DNA from: Panax quinquefolius | Taxonomy: Eukaryota > Streptophyta > Magnoliopsida > Apiales > Araliaceae | Length of the DNA stretch: 64,000 bases | Assembly (NCBI GenBank): GCA_020205615.1 | Contig: CM035162.1 | Coordinates: forward strand, 39,980,464-40,044,463 | Direction: 5' to 3' | Part shown: piece after piece, positions 24,251 through 35,570 of the stretch | Position numbering within the stretch: the first letter of the stretch is position 1 | Layout of the letters: every line of letters begins with the position of its first letter | Notes under the pieces: model-generated | Database searches by the model: none | Seen by the model: only the letters and a program-made list of their open reading frames with translations | Told to the model about the DNA's origin: nothing | Program-made: the position numbers and the translations under genes

Positions 24251-24430
24251 TGGGTTAGTTAATTATAAATTCTTAAAGTATATACCTTACTAGAATCTGG
24301 GTTCTACCCATTCTTTTATCTCTCTTACTTGCGCTCAACGTTTGAACTTGACTACGGAGAAATTAAACTTTGACCTATCTGTGGAGACTCCATTAGGAGA
24401 AACTTTCATTACATCCGTTGTTTAAAAATC
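24251..24430 (+). pseudogene. Element A aspartic protease remnant
   Basis: A short retroviral-type protease follows gag. The sequence at about 24285-24345 reads as a damaged LLDSGSTHSFIS motif: ESG in place of the catalytic DSG, with a frame shift right after it. A downstream TPLGETFIT-like stretch supports the family. It is inactive as read. Confidence 0.6.
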
Positions 24431-24734
24431 TTGCTTGATTCAAGTTGGCACTATCACATTACCTATTAACCTTATTTCTATAGAGATATTTGCTTTTGAT
24501 GTGATTTTAAGGTTAACTACTCATCATGCCAAATTGATTGCTTTTGTAAGGTTGTTAGTTTTCATATTCCTAAGCAACTTTGTTATTCAATTCAAGCAAT
24601 CAAACCATTGTAGTCAAACATTTTCATATCAAGCCATGAAGTCATTCGTTTATTACGGATGTCAAGTTTTCTTAGTCCATGTTATGGATTTGAATAAAGA
24701 CACGTCGATTTGAATAATATTCTGTTGTTATTGA
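24431..24734 (+). pseudogene. Element A protease-RT linker, weak coding signal
   Basis: Sequence between protease and reverse transcriptase. A 92-codon open stretch at 24435-24713 lies inside it. I see no catalytic motif of its own; element C has a close copy near 46040-46330, so this is ancestral element sequence. Confidence 0.5.
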
Positions 24735-25300
24735 TTTTTCCCGACGTATTTCTGAAGAATTTCTTGGCTTACTCCCAAAGCTTTGATATTAAATTTTGTA
24801 TCGACTTTGAACCCTAATACAAAACTCATTTCTAAAATCTCATATCTAATGGCTCTATTGAACTTCGAGGAGTTAAAATTCAACTATAGAATTTGGTACT
24901 GAGCCTTTATTTTGTGACTTCCTTTGTGGAATTCACCTAAGCCGAACTCTCTGTAGGGGACGTCATATTCGATGCGATAGTAAAGCGATAGGTGTCATTG
25001 TGACGTCTTTATCCAAGATTGGGATATGAGTCACATTGAGAGCAACCTAAGTCGATTATCGAAAGACGTAGCTTTCTAGGCTTAGTTGGTTATTATCGAA
25101 GATTCGTTGAAGGATATTCTTGAATCGCTATTCCATTAACGCAAATTGACTCGTAGAGATACAAAATTCGAATGGAGCAAGGAATGTGGGAAGAGCTTGA
25201 AGAACTCAAGAGGAGACTCATTTCAAAGACATGTTACGATCATGCCATCCTCGAAAAGCGAACGTGGTAGGCGACGCGATGAGTAGAAGATTATATGCGA
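24735..25300 (+). pseudogene. Element A reverse transcriptase / RNase H remnant with core deletions
   Basis: The N-terminal RT approach (DVF..EF, then a damaged PISK.SYRMAPIEL) is present up to about 24920. It jumps to the end of the domain: a decayed CEF..LGH segment, then PKS and SFLGLVGYYRRFVEGYS at about 25050-25110, then the connection TRRDTKFEWSKECGKS. The RT palm with the YVDD/FIDD active site is missing. The next recognisable piece, near 25230-25280, is the RNase H C-terminal HPGKANVVADALSRK-like motif, so the RNase H catalytic core is also missing. Element C has both losses at the same places. Confidence 0.75.
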
Positions 25301-26235
25301 ACGAGCGAGTGCGATGATGTCAAGTATACGCATAGAGCCAACTTTAATAGAAAAAGTTAAGGTTGCTCAAGCCACCGAATCTTGAAATGATGCGTATGAA
25401 GAAGAAAGTACAAGAAGGAGCTATTCCGAAGCGAGAATTGATGAAGAAGGAATACTTGAGTCCACTCTAGACTTTGTGTTCCTAACGACTCGATTTGAAG
25501 TACAAGATTATGATGGAGGCACACAATCGCCATTTGCAATCCATCACAGGAGTACCAAAATGTATTATGATCTTCAACATATATTTTGGTGGAGCAATAT
25601 GAGGAGAAAGATCGCGTAGTTTATCTCGATATGTTTAACTTGTCAACGTGTAAAGGCGGAGCATCTTGTACCTAAGGGTCCGTTGCAACCACTTGAGATT
25701 CCTAATGGAAGTGGGAACACATTACTATGGATTTCATTCTGGGTCTTCCTGCGGTTTCTCAAGACATCAATGCTATTTGGGTTATTGTTGATAGATTAAC
25801 CAAGTCTGCTCATTTCTTACCGATACGAGAGACTTATTCCCTTGAACGTCTTTCTCGTATGTACGTAAATGAGATTGTGAGATTGCATGGCATGCCAGTA
25901 TCCATAGTTTTAGATCGTGACTCAAGATTCACTTCATGATTTTGGGTTAGTTTGTAAAAAGCTATGGGCACGAATTTACGATTCAGTTTGGCATACCATC
26001 CTCAAACGGATGGGCAATCAGAAAGGACTACTTAAACTCTTGAAGATATATTAAAACTCTGTGTCCTAGATTTCAATGGAAGTTGGGATAAGTACTTGCC
26101 ATTGGTGGAATTCTCATACAACAATAGTTATTAAACAAATATAGGCATGGTTCCATTTGAAGCATTATATGGACGAAAATGTCGTTCTCCAATATGTTGG
26201 GATGAGGTGGGTGAAGCAACATTGTTGGGACCCGA
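25301..26235 (+). pseudogene. Element A integrase
   Basis: Inserts retroelement DNA into the chromosome. An HHCC zinc region is seen at about 25525-25660 (H...H, then CLTCQRVKAEH). The catalytic triad is recognisable: D in TMDF (25730), D in LDRDSRFTS (25918) and E in DGQSERT (26021). Further core motifs are [12 protein letters not shown] and [15 protein letters not shown] stop replaces the codon after FTS (TGA at 25937), another lies after ERTT, and there are small indels, so no full product is encoded as read. Confidence 0.8.
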
Positions 26236-26815
26236 AAGTTAAATACGTATATGACTACCGAAAAGATCCAAATGATTCGACAACGTATACAAACGGCACA
26301 AGATCGACAAAAGAGTTATGCGGATCTTCATCGAAAGGACGTGGAATTTAATGTAGGGGATCATGTATTGTTGCGAGTTGCTCCATGGAAGGGAGTTACA
26401 AGATTTGGGAAGAGAGGAAAGCTCAATCCACGATTTATCGGTCCATTTCAAATTCTTGACCGAGTAGGAAATGTAGCCTATAGACTTGCGTTACCTCCGA
26501 GTATGTCTACGTGTTCATAATGTGTTTCACATATATCGTATTTCAGAAATATGTGAAAGACCCGAACCACGTTATTGAGTTAGAACCCAGACGAGATAGT
26601 AGAAGACTTAACGTATGAGGAGGTACCACCAAGATGTTGGATAGGAAGGAGCATGTCCCCTACGCAAGCAGAAAGGTCATACCACAAGTTAAAGTTTTGT
26701 GGAGGAATCATGCTATAGAGAAATGACCGGGAATTGGAAACGGAAATGAAAGCGAGGTATCCTCACCTTTTCAAAACACCAGTATCGTCGTCGTCCAATT
26801 TCGAGGACGAAATTT
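26236..26815 (+). pseudogene. Element A integrase C-terminus and chromodomain-like tail
   Basis: The stretch QRIQTAQDRQKSYADLHRKD, GDHVLLRVAPWKG and FIGPFQILDRVG is the usual integrase C-terminal region of plant gypsy elements. Then come a decayed DEIVEDLTYEEVP and a WRNHA...MT-like piece, the chromodomain-type tail of Tekay/Del elements. It runs to an FEDEIS-like end just before the polypurine tract. Confidence 0.7.
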
Positions 26816-26816
26816 C

Positions 26817-26830
26817 ATAAGGAGGGAGGT
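26817..26830 (+). other. Polypurine tract, element A
   Basis: ATAAGGAGGGAGGT directly before the 3' LTR start TGTAAGACC. Confidence 0.75.
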
Positions 26831-28187
26831 TGTAAGACCGAAAATTTTAAATAAAAAGGAATTTCCTTTATTTATTATTTTGAAATAGTAAGGGTTGATT
26901 TGATTAATGTGGATAGTTAAGGGTTAAATATGCAAATATTTCAAATTAAGCAAGTGGTTATAAAATATTCATTATCGTCTTGGGAATATTCGTTTGGTCG
27001 TGGAATATTCGTCTTTTCGAGAATATTCGTAAATTTACCAAGCCTACCCATGTGGGCCCCATAACGGAAAGTGATTGGATGAAGAAAACGACAAATATAA
27101 GTTGTTTTTAAATAATCTACAGAAGTTTATTCTGCTATTATCTTTGTTAAAATACCCTAATTGGTTAAAACACACTAATACGCTGTTGAACAAGAAGACT
27201 TTTCGGTATTGCACCAATTATTGATTCTTACGTAAGAAGGCACTACTCAATAATGGTTACGATGAATTACTTATTCGATTATTTTATTGAGTTAATAATT
27301 GTTTGCGTTGATATTTTATATTGTTGTTGTTTCATAATTGTCATTACGCAAATCTTTCATTATCGAAGCAATAATTCATATTATCCGAATAATATTATTA
27401 GATAACATTATTGGCAATGTCTAGAAAGTTACGCTCTAAGGAGAGGTTTGGTCACCTAATTGCGCTACCAAGAAGAAGAAATTCTTATTGAAAGCCCCCT
27501 CTTTCCCGAACCGCACGGTTGTCAATATTGTGATTCTCAATAATATTATTTGTGAATAATTAATTATTGATTTATATGATGAGGAAAATATTGATTTTAT
27601 GTGGATATAGATGGAGAAAATTTTAAAATGACAATTGTTGAAAATTAATATTTTATCTTTTTCGATAAAACAATTCATTTAAATATATTATTTTAATAAT
27701 ATATTAACTTGGTGATATTTTTACAACGAATGTGGGATATATGAGTATATGAGGAGGAAGAGTATTTTGTTGCAATAAATGTTTAAAACATGTTAAACAT
27801 GTCGGTGGACCCCATTTATTGAATTGAAATTTGATTATAATTTTGTAAAATTGCCCGTTTGTGGATTTCGGTCAATTTCTATTTGGAATTTGGTAAAACT
27901 TTCTTCTGCAAAGTTGTAGAGAATTGAATTTCCTATAAAAACTCGCGAGATTCGAATTTTCTGATGAAAGGGCTATTTATTATGAATTATTGAAGTTCAA
28001 GTTCAAAAATAATTAATTTTTGGAAGTTTTAATTATGTTTTTAAGAAAACGTTTTTCAAATGTTGTTGGCCATCTTTAACATGTGCTTGATGGCTGAGAT
28101 CAGATTGTCTAGATGGGCGTAGAGAATTTATTAAATATATTAATATTATATTAAATTTTCTAACTTTTGGTGTTCTAAGCATTTTCC

Positions 28188-28195
28188 TATAAATA
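28188..28195 (+). promoter_or_regulatory. TATA box, element A 3' LTR
   Basis: CCTATAAATAGGG, same context as in the 5' LTR. Confidence 0.65.
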
Positions 28196-28465
28196 GGGTG
28201 CTTAGGTTAGAATTGAAAATCACACCGAAACTAAAGTTTTCTCTCTCTATATTATCGGCGTATTCTTGTGAGTATTTTGAGTATACTTTGAGTATTGCTA
28301 TACGGTGCAAGTCCAAGTCATAGCCTATATCCTGTTTCAATTTGAAGATCTTGATCTTTCGAGGTAAGGGATATTTTTTTTTTGAATGATATTATTTCTT
28401 CAATATCATTATCTTTGAAATGTTGATCTGAAGTTTTTATCAAATTTGGAACTTTTTCATGCTCG

Positions 28466-28552
28466 GGGTTACTATTCATGAGTTACTATTCACGAGTTAC
28501 TATTCATGAGTTACTTATTCACGAGTTACTATTCACGAGTACTATTCATGAA
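28466..28552 (+). repeat. TACTATTCACGAG minisatellite, element A 3' LTR
   Basis: Six direct repeats of the 14-15-base unit, with a different mix of CATGAG and CACGAG units from the 5' copy. Confidence 0.8.
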
Positions 28553-28883
28553 GCGTGAAGATGTTTTTTGGAAAATTTCTATCTTTTGGTGTCGAGTTAC
28601 TATTCACGTGATACGGCACTATTCACGATACTTGCACTATTCAATAGAAAAATAAAATTTCTTCTTTTTGTCCAAAATATCTATTCTGGATACTAACTCT
28701 GATTGTATCCATGTTTTGATCATTCTTGAATTTTACACCACTATGATTATTTTTGAGGTATTTTTGGGCGTGGATAAAACCAAGTACTAATCCTTAATCC
28801 TTAATCCTTGTCATTTTGTTTCACTGGATTCGTTTCTTTAAAAATATTTTTCATCATCCTCAGTCTTAAATGATGATATTATT

Positions 28884-29075
28884 GAATATCTTTGGCCTGT
28901 AGTGCAAAGATGAATGATTTCAAAGAATATCTTTGGCTTTAGTAGTGCAAAGATGAGCAGTGTTGAGATGAATAATGGAGATTGATTAATATCTTTGGCA
29001 CATAGTGCAAAGATGAGCAGTGTTTAAATGAACATGACCAATGATGAATATCTTTGGCACAGTCTGAAGAAGAAT
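28884..29075 (+). repeat. ATCTTTGGC repeats, element A 3' LTR
   Basis: Four units as in the 5' LTR, the last one damaged. Confidence 0.75.
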
Positions 29076-29905
29076 ATTTGATTCGGATGCATATTGATTG
29101 ATGTTACGAGGATAAAATATTGATGATGGATTTATTAAATTCATAGATTATAGTAGATTTCATTCTCTACGTAACTCTTCTATGAATTATTATTTCATTG
29201 CGAATATTGATCCGAAACTTGTTGTACATTGTATTCTATCGATTTTTCCTGTTGAAGACTAACGATAATTTGTTGTATATTATCTTAGTCATAATATTCT
29301 TTACTTGGGCTAGTTGAGCTCACCCTTTTCCTTGTTGTTCCATTTTTCTTCTCGGAGGCGAGAATGTAGCGAGTACTTAGTCGAGGTATGGAATGAAGGT
29401 TCTAGAGAGAGTTGTTTAGTAGTCCTCACCATTTTTGTAAAATAATGAATCAATAATTATGATGGGGATTTATTTGAGTATAGATAATTCCGCATTTTTA
29501 AATGTAAGTTATAAATATTTATTGATTTATATAAATATTTATCGATGTGTTTATTTTGAATAAGTAATTGTTCAATTTGATTGAAGTTTATTTAGTTAAT
29601 TATTTATTTGTTAAATAATTAATGTGATTAGTTAATTATTTATTTGTTAAATAATTAATGTGTTATGTGGATCGAAAGTTATGTGATTAAGTGATTTATT
29701 TAATAAATTGTTATTAAATAAAGCGACAAATTACTATGTGATAAAGAGTTATTAAAATAAATTAAAGTAATTTTAATTTAGTTTTGCCAAACAAGGTGTA
29801 AGTATAGTAATCCTTTATTTTATAAATGCTTTTACAAACAAGGCCTTATGGCTTTTGAAATTTTTGTTAATTTTAAATTATATTATTAATAGAATAAAAC
29901 AAATA

Positions 29906-29913
29906 TATAAATA
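29906..29913 (+). promoter_or_regulatory. Possible TATA box, element B 5' LTR
   Basis: TATAAATA upstream of a purine-rich AAGAAAAGAGAAAG leader, repeated at 39006-39013 in the 3' LTR. The surroundings are AT-rich, so confidence is low. Confidence 0.35.
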
Positions 29914-30318
29914 AAATATATTTATATTTATAAGATTATACGTTATATGTTGGTAACTCGATAAGAATAAATAGGCTTATTATTGCCATAATGCTTATTT
30001 TACGATATGATTATCGCTTTTACGCCAAAGCTTTAGTACTTTAGTCTATTGCTTAGAGAAGTAAGAAAAGAGAAAGAAAAAAAAAATTCGTAGAGTTCGA
30101 GAAGAAGCTGCAAGCGTGATTGTTCAAAAAATGTATTTTGTAAACAAGTGTTTCTTAACAACAAAAAGGTAGGTGCTTATAACCTTAATTTATGTGTATG
30201 TAATCATATATGTTTTACGCCATATACTTACTGTGAATTTGATAGTCTGTGTTCTTCAACTTCACTGTATAAGTTTTTACAAAATTTTGTAAACTATGTG
30301 TTGGTAATTGTTATACTA

Positions 30319-30320
<2 letters not shown>

Positions 30321-30357
<37 letters not shown>
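30321..30357. repeat. TA microsatellite
   Basis: An (AT)n run of about 37 bases inside the element B 5' LTR. Confidence 0.95.
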
Positions 30358-30358
<1 letters not shown>

Positions 30359-30467
30359 TTAATATATAAATATGATGGTATATATAAATAAATTACGATT
30401 TAAGAAATTGTTTTTTTTTACAAAGGAAACATGTGAGTACGAACTTGAGTGTAGAATTTATCAAAGG

Positions 30468-30468
<1 letters not shown>

Positions 30469-30509
<41 letters not shown>
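30469..30509. repeat. TA microsatellite
   Basis: A second (TA)n run of about 41 bases in the same LTR, flanked by sequence conserved in the 3' LTR. Confidence 0.95.
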
Positions 30510-30513
<4 letters not shown>

Positions 30514-32164
30514 ATGCTAACCGAGAAATTGACTATACATGTTAATTGGGATATATATTGGTATACTTGTATGTCAAAGGAATCAAAATTGGTTGATAAT
30601 AAAGTAAATTACGCTCAATCGTAAATCGATATTTCATCAATGGAGTTTAATTTTTAAAACACAAAGTTGTTTTCAAAGAATTAGTCTATGATATTGTTAA
30701 TTAGTGGTCGGTAATTGGTATATGGATGATTGTTAGCAATTATGTGTAATTTATATTAGTTATACATGTTGTTTTGGGTGAATCATTGTTAAGATTTAAG
30801 ATGTAGCTTGGCTCTGCTCTTCGCTTTTTGTTCTCAGAGTTTCGCCGCCTCAAATACAAAATTCACGCCCAAATACAAATCGCGCTTTTAGCGCCAAATG
30901 TCGCTACTTCAAATGGATTTCAGATCAAAATAAGATCAAGTCAACGTCAGAGCGCCGGACTTACTATAGCAGCCGCATACGAAGTCCCTATATATGTGTC
31001 TCACAGAATAGCTACATGTCGTCAATAAGACAAATCATACCATACATTGCTTAAATCATAGCCACCATACCACTTAATGTAAAAGTTCAAAACGACTTTT
31101 GTCTCAAGCACAAAAGTCCGATATTTTAAAGGAATGATATATGATAAATGTTGATTATGTATTTCTAGTATTATAGTATATTAATACTATGAGTGAACAT
31201 AGAATTACTAATTAACAAATATTGTTATTAGTTTTAATGGATAGAATTTGATAATGCAATTTATAATCAAAGCATAATGTGATGTAGAGATATATAGTAT
31301 ATGTTATCGATCGATTATGTCATGTTAACATATGTATATAGATAATTGTGGTTTGATTATAACGGTTTAATCTACGCACAAGGCAAGATTCTAAATCCCT
31401 ATCTTTTACATCGAGAGCAAATTTTCTAATCCTAAAGCTTCATTATGCAAATTTCATATGCTATACTTTATCGAGTAAAGTATTTCCATTTAAGCAATTT
31501 AATGGTATCCAGCTATTCATGATGATACAAGCTTCCCATCTCCACACTTTCGCTGAGATAGTTATTATGATTATGCAAGTTTTTTTCCTAACTCTAAACT
31601 TGTTATATTAGCATGCAAGTACCTTTATTCTCGTTGACTCACTTTATCGCTCCAATTATTGTTGTTCTCGCATGCTTGATATTAAATTCTAAGTTGTAAC
31701 CTTAGCTTAATGTTGTTCAAAGCAAGGTATGATAGATTATTCAATTGTTATGCTATTAGATTATTCCTAAAGCATGAACTTAGAACGAAATGTTTATTCA
31801 AGATGATCATTCAATAACATAAGTTGTTATTATCTTTTATTCAACTAATCCTTAGTCGATGTCCGTTGAACTCCAAATTACCTTGAAGTGTATCCAAACC
31901 AAACTATCTTTGGGGCGACTTGTACTCAAAATATCGAGATGAACAACCCTATTTATAGGGGTTACGCTTAGTTTTGTACTTTCATACTGAAATGTTTGTA
32001 TACAATACATGTACGAAGGGTTGATCCCCTAAGTACCTTAAAGTCATTATGGTCGTATTTACCGTAAAAGTTTAAGTTGAAAGATTACTTATAACTGTGG
32101 ACAAGGTTCGTGGTCATTGTACCTCAAATGAATGTTTAAAATATTAATAGAACTCATTGTTCAG

Positions 32165-32315
32165 CTTCTATCGAGCCCCTCGAATGGGCAAGGAATGTTA
32201 AGATGTTAATAGACTTATTATTTAGTTCTATCGAGCCCCGAATGGGCAAGGAATGTTTAAGAAGTTAATAGAACTTATTGTTCGCTTCTATCGAGCCCCT
32301 AAATGGGCAAAAGAA
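32165..32315 (+). repeat. Three tandem ~60-base repeats in element B LTR
   Basis: Each begins TTCTATCGAGCCCC, continues with AATGGGCAA and ends with a TTAATAGAACTTATT-like tail. The same three copies are in the 3' LTR at 41255-41410. Confidence 0.85.
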
Positions 32316-32710
32316 TGTAAAAGTTTTATTCATTGATATTTCAAGTGAGCCTTGTTTGCTCACTCTTGCCTCGTAAAAATCCTTACAACTAAAGATGGAA
32401 AGGGTGACGCACTCTAGCACCAAAGAAAGAAAAGAAAGAAAAGATGAACAAGTATCAAGACTTGTAATAGTTTTGATAGTTTTATTATCGACTTTCGTTT
32501 AAAGAATGTAATGAAGTTTATTTAAATTTTCCGCATGAATGATTGTTTGTAAAGGTTAGATAACCCGGAGATATTATTTTATGAAATCCCTGTATGGGCA
32601 GGTTTATTTATTCAATTTTATTTATGATCGGGTAGTTATAAATGAATATTTTGATTACGTGAACACCAAATCTTGAGGTAATGAAGTACCGGATTTGGGG
32701 TGTCATGTGT

Positions 32711-32722
32711 TGGTATCAAAGC
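32711..32722 (+). other. Primer-binding site, element B
   Basis: TGGTATCAAAGC, five bases after the LTR end, similar to the initiator-Met tRNA complement. Confidence 0.8.
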
Positions 32723-32915
32723 TTTAGGTTATGAACCTTAGGTGGGGGGAAAAGCCTTAGGAAGTAACCTTTTGAAAAGATAGTGGAGATAACTCTTATC
32801 GAAGTTTTAAGGAAGAAGTAATAAAACACTTATGTGCTTATGTGTTTATAACTTATGTGCTCACGAGTGTCGAGTAGAATGATTAATAACTAAAACTTTA
32901 AAATTTTGTTGTCGG

Positions 32916-33660
32916 ATGACTAATAATGCCGAGAATCCAACAAAGTTAGGGAGGAGGGACCTCAAATGCCTATAGAGGAGGAGCCTCATGATTTCAAAGT
33001 TGTTTGGGAACAACTATCGCCACGGAGTCACCTGCTGGTCACAAAGGGTCAAGATGAGGATGATGATGTGGAGACGGATGAGGAGGATCCCGTGGAGTCG
33101 CCACAGAGGATGAGGATAACGAGGACGAGGAGGAGGAGACTCCACTAACCTCGATGGTCGTCAGATGTATGATGAAGTCTACGACCATAACGTGGAACTT
33201 CGTGACACAATTGAGGAGTCAGCAGGAGATAGTAGTCAACAATGTATCGCAATGACACATATGATGACGACGTTTACATCCGTGATCGAGATGAACGCCT
33301 AACTAATGTTGAAGAGAAGTCGATGCGCATCAAGGAGAGAAGGAACAACTGATCGAGATGGTCGTGGAACCAAAGAACAAGTCAATGAAGAAGCTACCAA
33401 GAGGGCGAGAGTCAAGACGATACGAGGAAGCTTATCAACGAACCGGAAGAGCAAGTAGGGACGACAAAGCAAAGAGGATGAAGATGGAAGAGATGGATAA
33501 AGTATTCAATACCGTGATCAATCGAGCTCAAGATCGGGTCATGGGTTATCCAATTCAGCCCAGACTCTCGCCATCATACGTGTTAGATCGCCAACCATGT
33601 TCCGTGTTATATGAAGAAGAGCGCCAAAAGGCTACCGAGTATCTTAATAGATCATCGTAG
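32916..33660 (+). pseudogene. Extra reading region upstream of gag in element B
   Basis: About 745 bases between the primer-binding site and gag with coding character. The frame from the ATG at 32916 gives MTNNAENPTK, then shifts. There follow a strongly acidic stretch (about 33050-33140, runs of D and E), then DRDERLTNVEEK and a charged, probably helical part ending at the stop at 33658-33660. At least three frame changes occur. I do not recognise a family. Chromoviruses normally start gag soon after the primer-binding site, and an extra ORF there is known mainly from Tat/Ogre elements. It might be a diverged extra ORF or a captured sequence. Confidence 0.45.
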
Positions 33661-33953
33661 GAAATGTGTCTATTTTGCAAGTAATAAGTGTTAAATAATG
33701 TGTAAATCCTCGTGTTAAGTAACCATGGGATATGAGAATGATGATGTTGTCCTCAGTAACTTTTGTAGTTCAGAAAGGAATGTAAATAGCAAAGATGCTA
33801 TTGTTTTTATGTTTTTCAAGAGATGATGAATAAATAAAAGTTATTATTTTATTCAAAAGTGTTATGTGGTTATTTCTTTTATGGAGGCAAGTTAATTAGA
33901 AAATACTTAAAGAAGTTGGGTAATAGTCTAATAGATGTTTTTTTTTACAGAAA
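33661..33953 (+). other. Intron-like spacer before element B gag
   Basis: Non-coding. It begins near a donor-like CAAGTAATAAG (GT at about 33681) and ends in a run of nine T followed by ACAG, directly before the gag ATG at 33954. This looks like a 3' splice site. A spliced transcript joining the upstream ORF or leader to gag is possible (inference). Confidence 0.35.
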
Positions 33954-35000
33954 ATGCCTCCCAGACGTGAACCACCCCGCCGAGAAACCAATGCGAGAAC
34001 TAACAATAACGATGTTGAGGATAATTCCGCCCAACAACTAGTGACATTACTAACAGTGAGCGCTGCAGTAATCAACCTCAAAACCAAGGCACAACGCTTA
34101 AGGAGTTTAAGGCGGCTTGACCACCAATTTCAGGGTCAACGAATCCTACGAGGCACGCACCGGATTATGGAAATAGAGAAGTATTTGAAGTCGCTAGGTA
34201 GTAGATGAATGTAAGACCGCTTTTTGCAACATTTATGTTGAAAGCGTAAGTTAGTTATTGGTGGCAAGCCAATAAAACCCGGAAGGACCAGGGGATGACT
34301 CGGATAGGTTTAAGGAGTTATTCTTCGAGACCTACTTCCCGTAGAGAGTTCAAGAGTCGCTTAGAGGTTCAGCTTTTGAAACTCAAGCAGGAGCGATGAT
34401 TTGTCTCGAGTATGCCGTGAAATTCAACGAATCAAGCGAGGTTTGCGCCATATCAAGTCAAGACAGCATTTGCGTAAGGGCAAAGAGATTCAACAGGACC
34501 AAGCCCCGTCAGACAAAGAGGGTTTCCCTGCTCCAGCTTGAAGACGCTTGCAAAGAAGTGATGGAGAAGGGTCAGACTCACCAAGGTGGAGGCGAGGCAA
34601 AGACAAAATTCAATCAAATTCAATCAAGAGCGTAAGAAGAAGAAGAAGAAGAAGAATGAATGGTGAAGTGAAGAATGGTAGAGAGGCAATGGAAATGGCA
34701 ATGGCAACAACAAACAACAACAACTCAAGAGGAAATGGAACGGAAACGGGTACCGGAAACCAAAGAGGTAACCAACAGCTTTAGGAAGTTTGAAGCATGT
34801 GCTACATGCGGAGGTTTCATAAGGGTGTGTGTGCTTGATGGGGAAACGTGCATGTTTCAACTGTGGCCGTGAGGGTCACATCGCCTCAAATTGCACCCAA
34901 CCCAAGAAGAATGTCTGTTTCATGTGGATCCAAGGATCATTTTGCTCGTGAATGCCCTCGTAAGAAGGTCGAGAGAAATAGTAAGAAGTAAGGGAGGCAA
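33954..35000 (+). pseudogene. Element B gag with zinc knuckles
   Basis: It starts MPPRREPPRRETN, a typical basic chromovirus gag start. The central part is frameshifted: a decayed core with short charged pieces, then a GAA/AAG-rich run near 34635-34655. Near the C-terminus come zinc knuckles: a degenerate CATCGGF..GVC (34797-34832), an intact C-F-N-C-G-R-E-G-H-I-A-S-N-C (34853-34894) and a third, C..CGSKDHFAREC (34916-34955), with one base gained or lost. Several knuckles in a row fit nucleic-acid packaging. Confidence 0.7.
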
Positions 35001-35570
35001 AGAAGGGAGGTACTTGGGCCATCACGACCTACAACGCCAAACAAACCCACAAACAGTAACTTTCAACACGACCGCAGCAAGATGTCAGTGCAATCAAAAG
35101 ATGTGGTGTCGTATTATCCCAATCAACGATATTAATGCTTATGTATTATTTGATTCGGGTGCTACTTGCTTCGCTTATATCTCGATGAATTTGCTAAGAG
35201 GTTAGAATTGCTTGAGAAGAACCGAATTTCCTTTGAACATAGAAATTATGAATAGGGAGGTGATTCTCATTAGGTTCAGATACAAGAACCGTAGAGCGAA
35301 CATATAAAGGAATATAATGATGGTAGATTTAATTCGATTAGACTCGGGGAATTTGATGTAATTTTGGGAATGGATCGGTGCTCAAATATGGAGCAAGAAT
35401 TGATTGTCACAAAAGTGTGTAAACCTTACGACTCATCAAAGGTAGTTTTCCATGGTAGCAAATCGCCTAGACAAAATGAAATGTCCGACGATTATGCAGC
35501 CAAGAAGTTGTTAAGTAAAGGTCGTGGGGGGTTATTTAGCTTACATAGTCGATACTCGTAAGAAGGGTGT
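35001..35570 (+). pseudogene. Element B aspartic protease region
   Basis: Contains LFDSGATCFAYIS at about 35146-35184, with the catalytic DSGAT at 35152-35166. A LGEFDVILGMDW-like stretch near 35345-35380 is the second conserved part of plant gypsy proteases. It is broken by frameshifts between the two. Confidence 0.7.

Larger units (their letters stand above)
20019..29486 (+). mobile_element. Element A: Ty3/gypsy chromovirus-type retrotransposon, defective
   Basis: A long gypsy element with 5' LTR, initiator-Met-type primer-binding site, gag, protease, remnants of reverse transcriptase and RNase H, integrase, a chromodomain-like tail, polypurine tract and 3' LTR. The order protease-RT-RNase H-integrase-chromodomain is that of chromoviruses; the long LTRs and tail suggest the Tekay/Del group (inference). 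It inserted into unit 5 of the LARD array. The two LTRs are very similar, which suggests a fairly recent insertion. The reverse transcriptase and RNase H cores are missing, so it could not replicate alone. The last ~150 bases of the 3' LTR are absent where element B begins. Confidence 0.85.
26831..29486 (+). repeat. Element A 3' LTR, 3' end lost
   Basis: Matches the 5' LTR from its first base to GAGTATAGATA (about 22688 in the 5' copy), then meets element B. About 155 terminal bases, including the CA end, are missing. Confidence 0.85.
29487..32705 (+). repeat. Element B 5' LTR
   Basis: About 3.2 kb. It lacks the TGTAAC start seen in the 3' copy and ends GGGGTGTCA. It contains two TA microsatellites, a purine-rich leader at about 30050-30110, a splice-donor-like AAAAAGGTAGGT (GT at 30169) and three tandem ~60-base repeats at 32165-32315. 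Confidence 0.85.

Noticed and set aside
30433..30624. Open stretches of alternating Ile/Tyr in element B LTRs, also 39207-39714
   Set aside because: Produced by TA microsatellites.
31950..31957. TATTTATA in the element B LTR as promoter
   Set aside because: It lies far downstream of the purine-rich leader and the donor-like site, which suggest an earlier transcription start.
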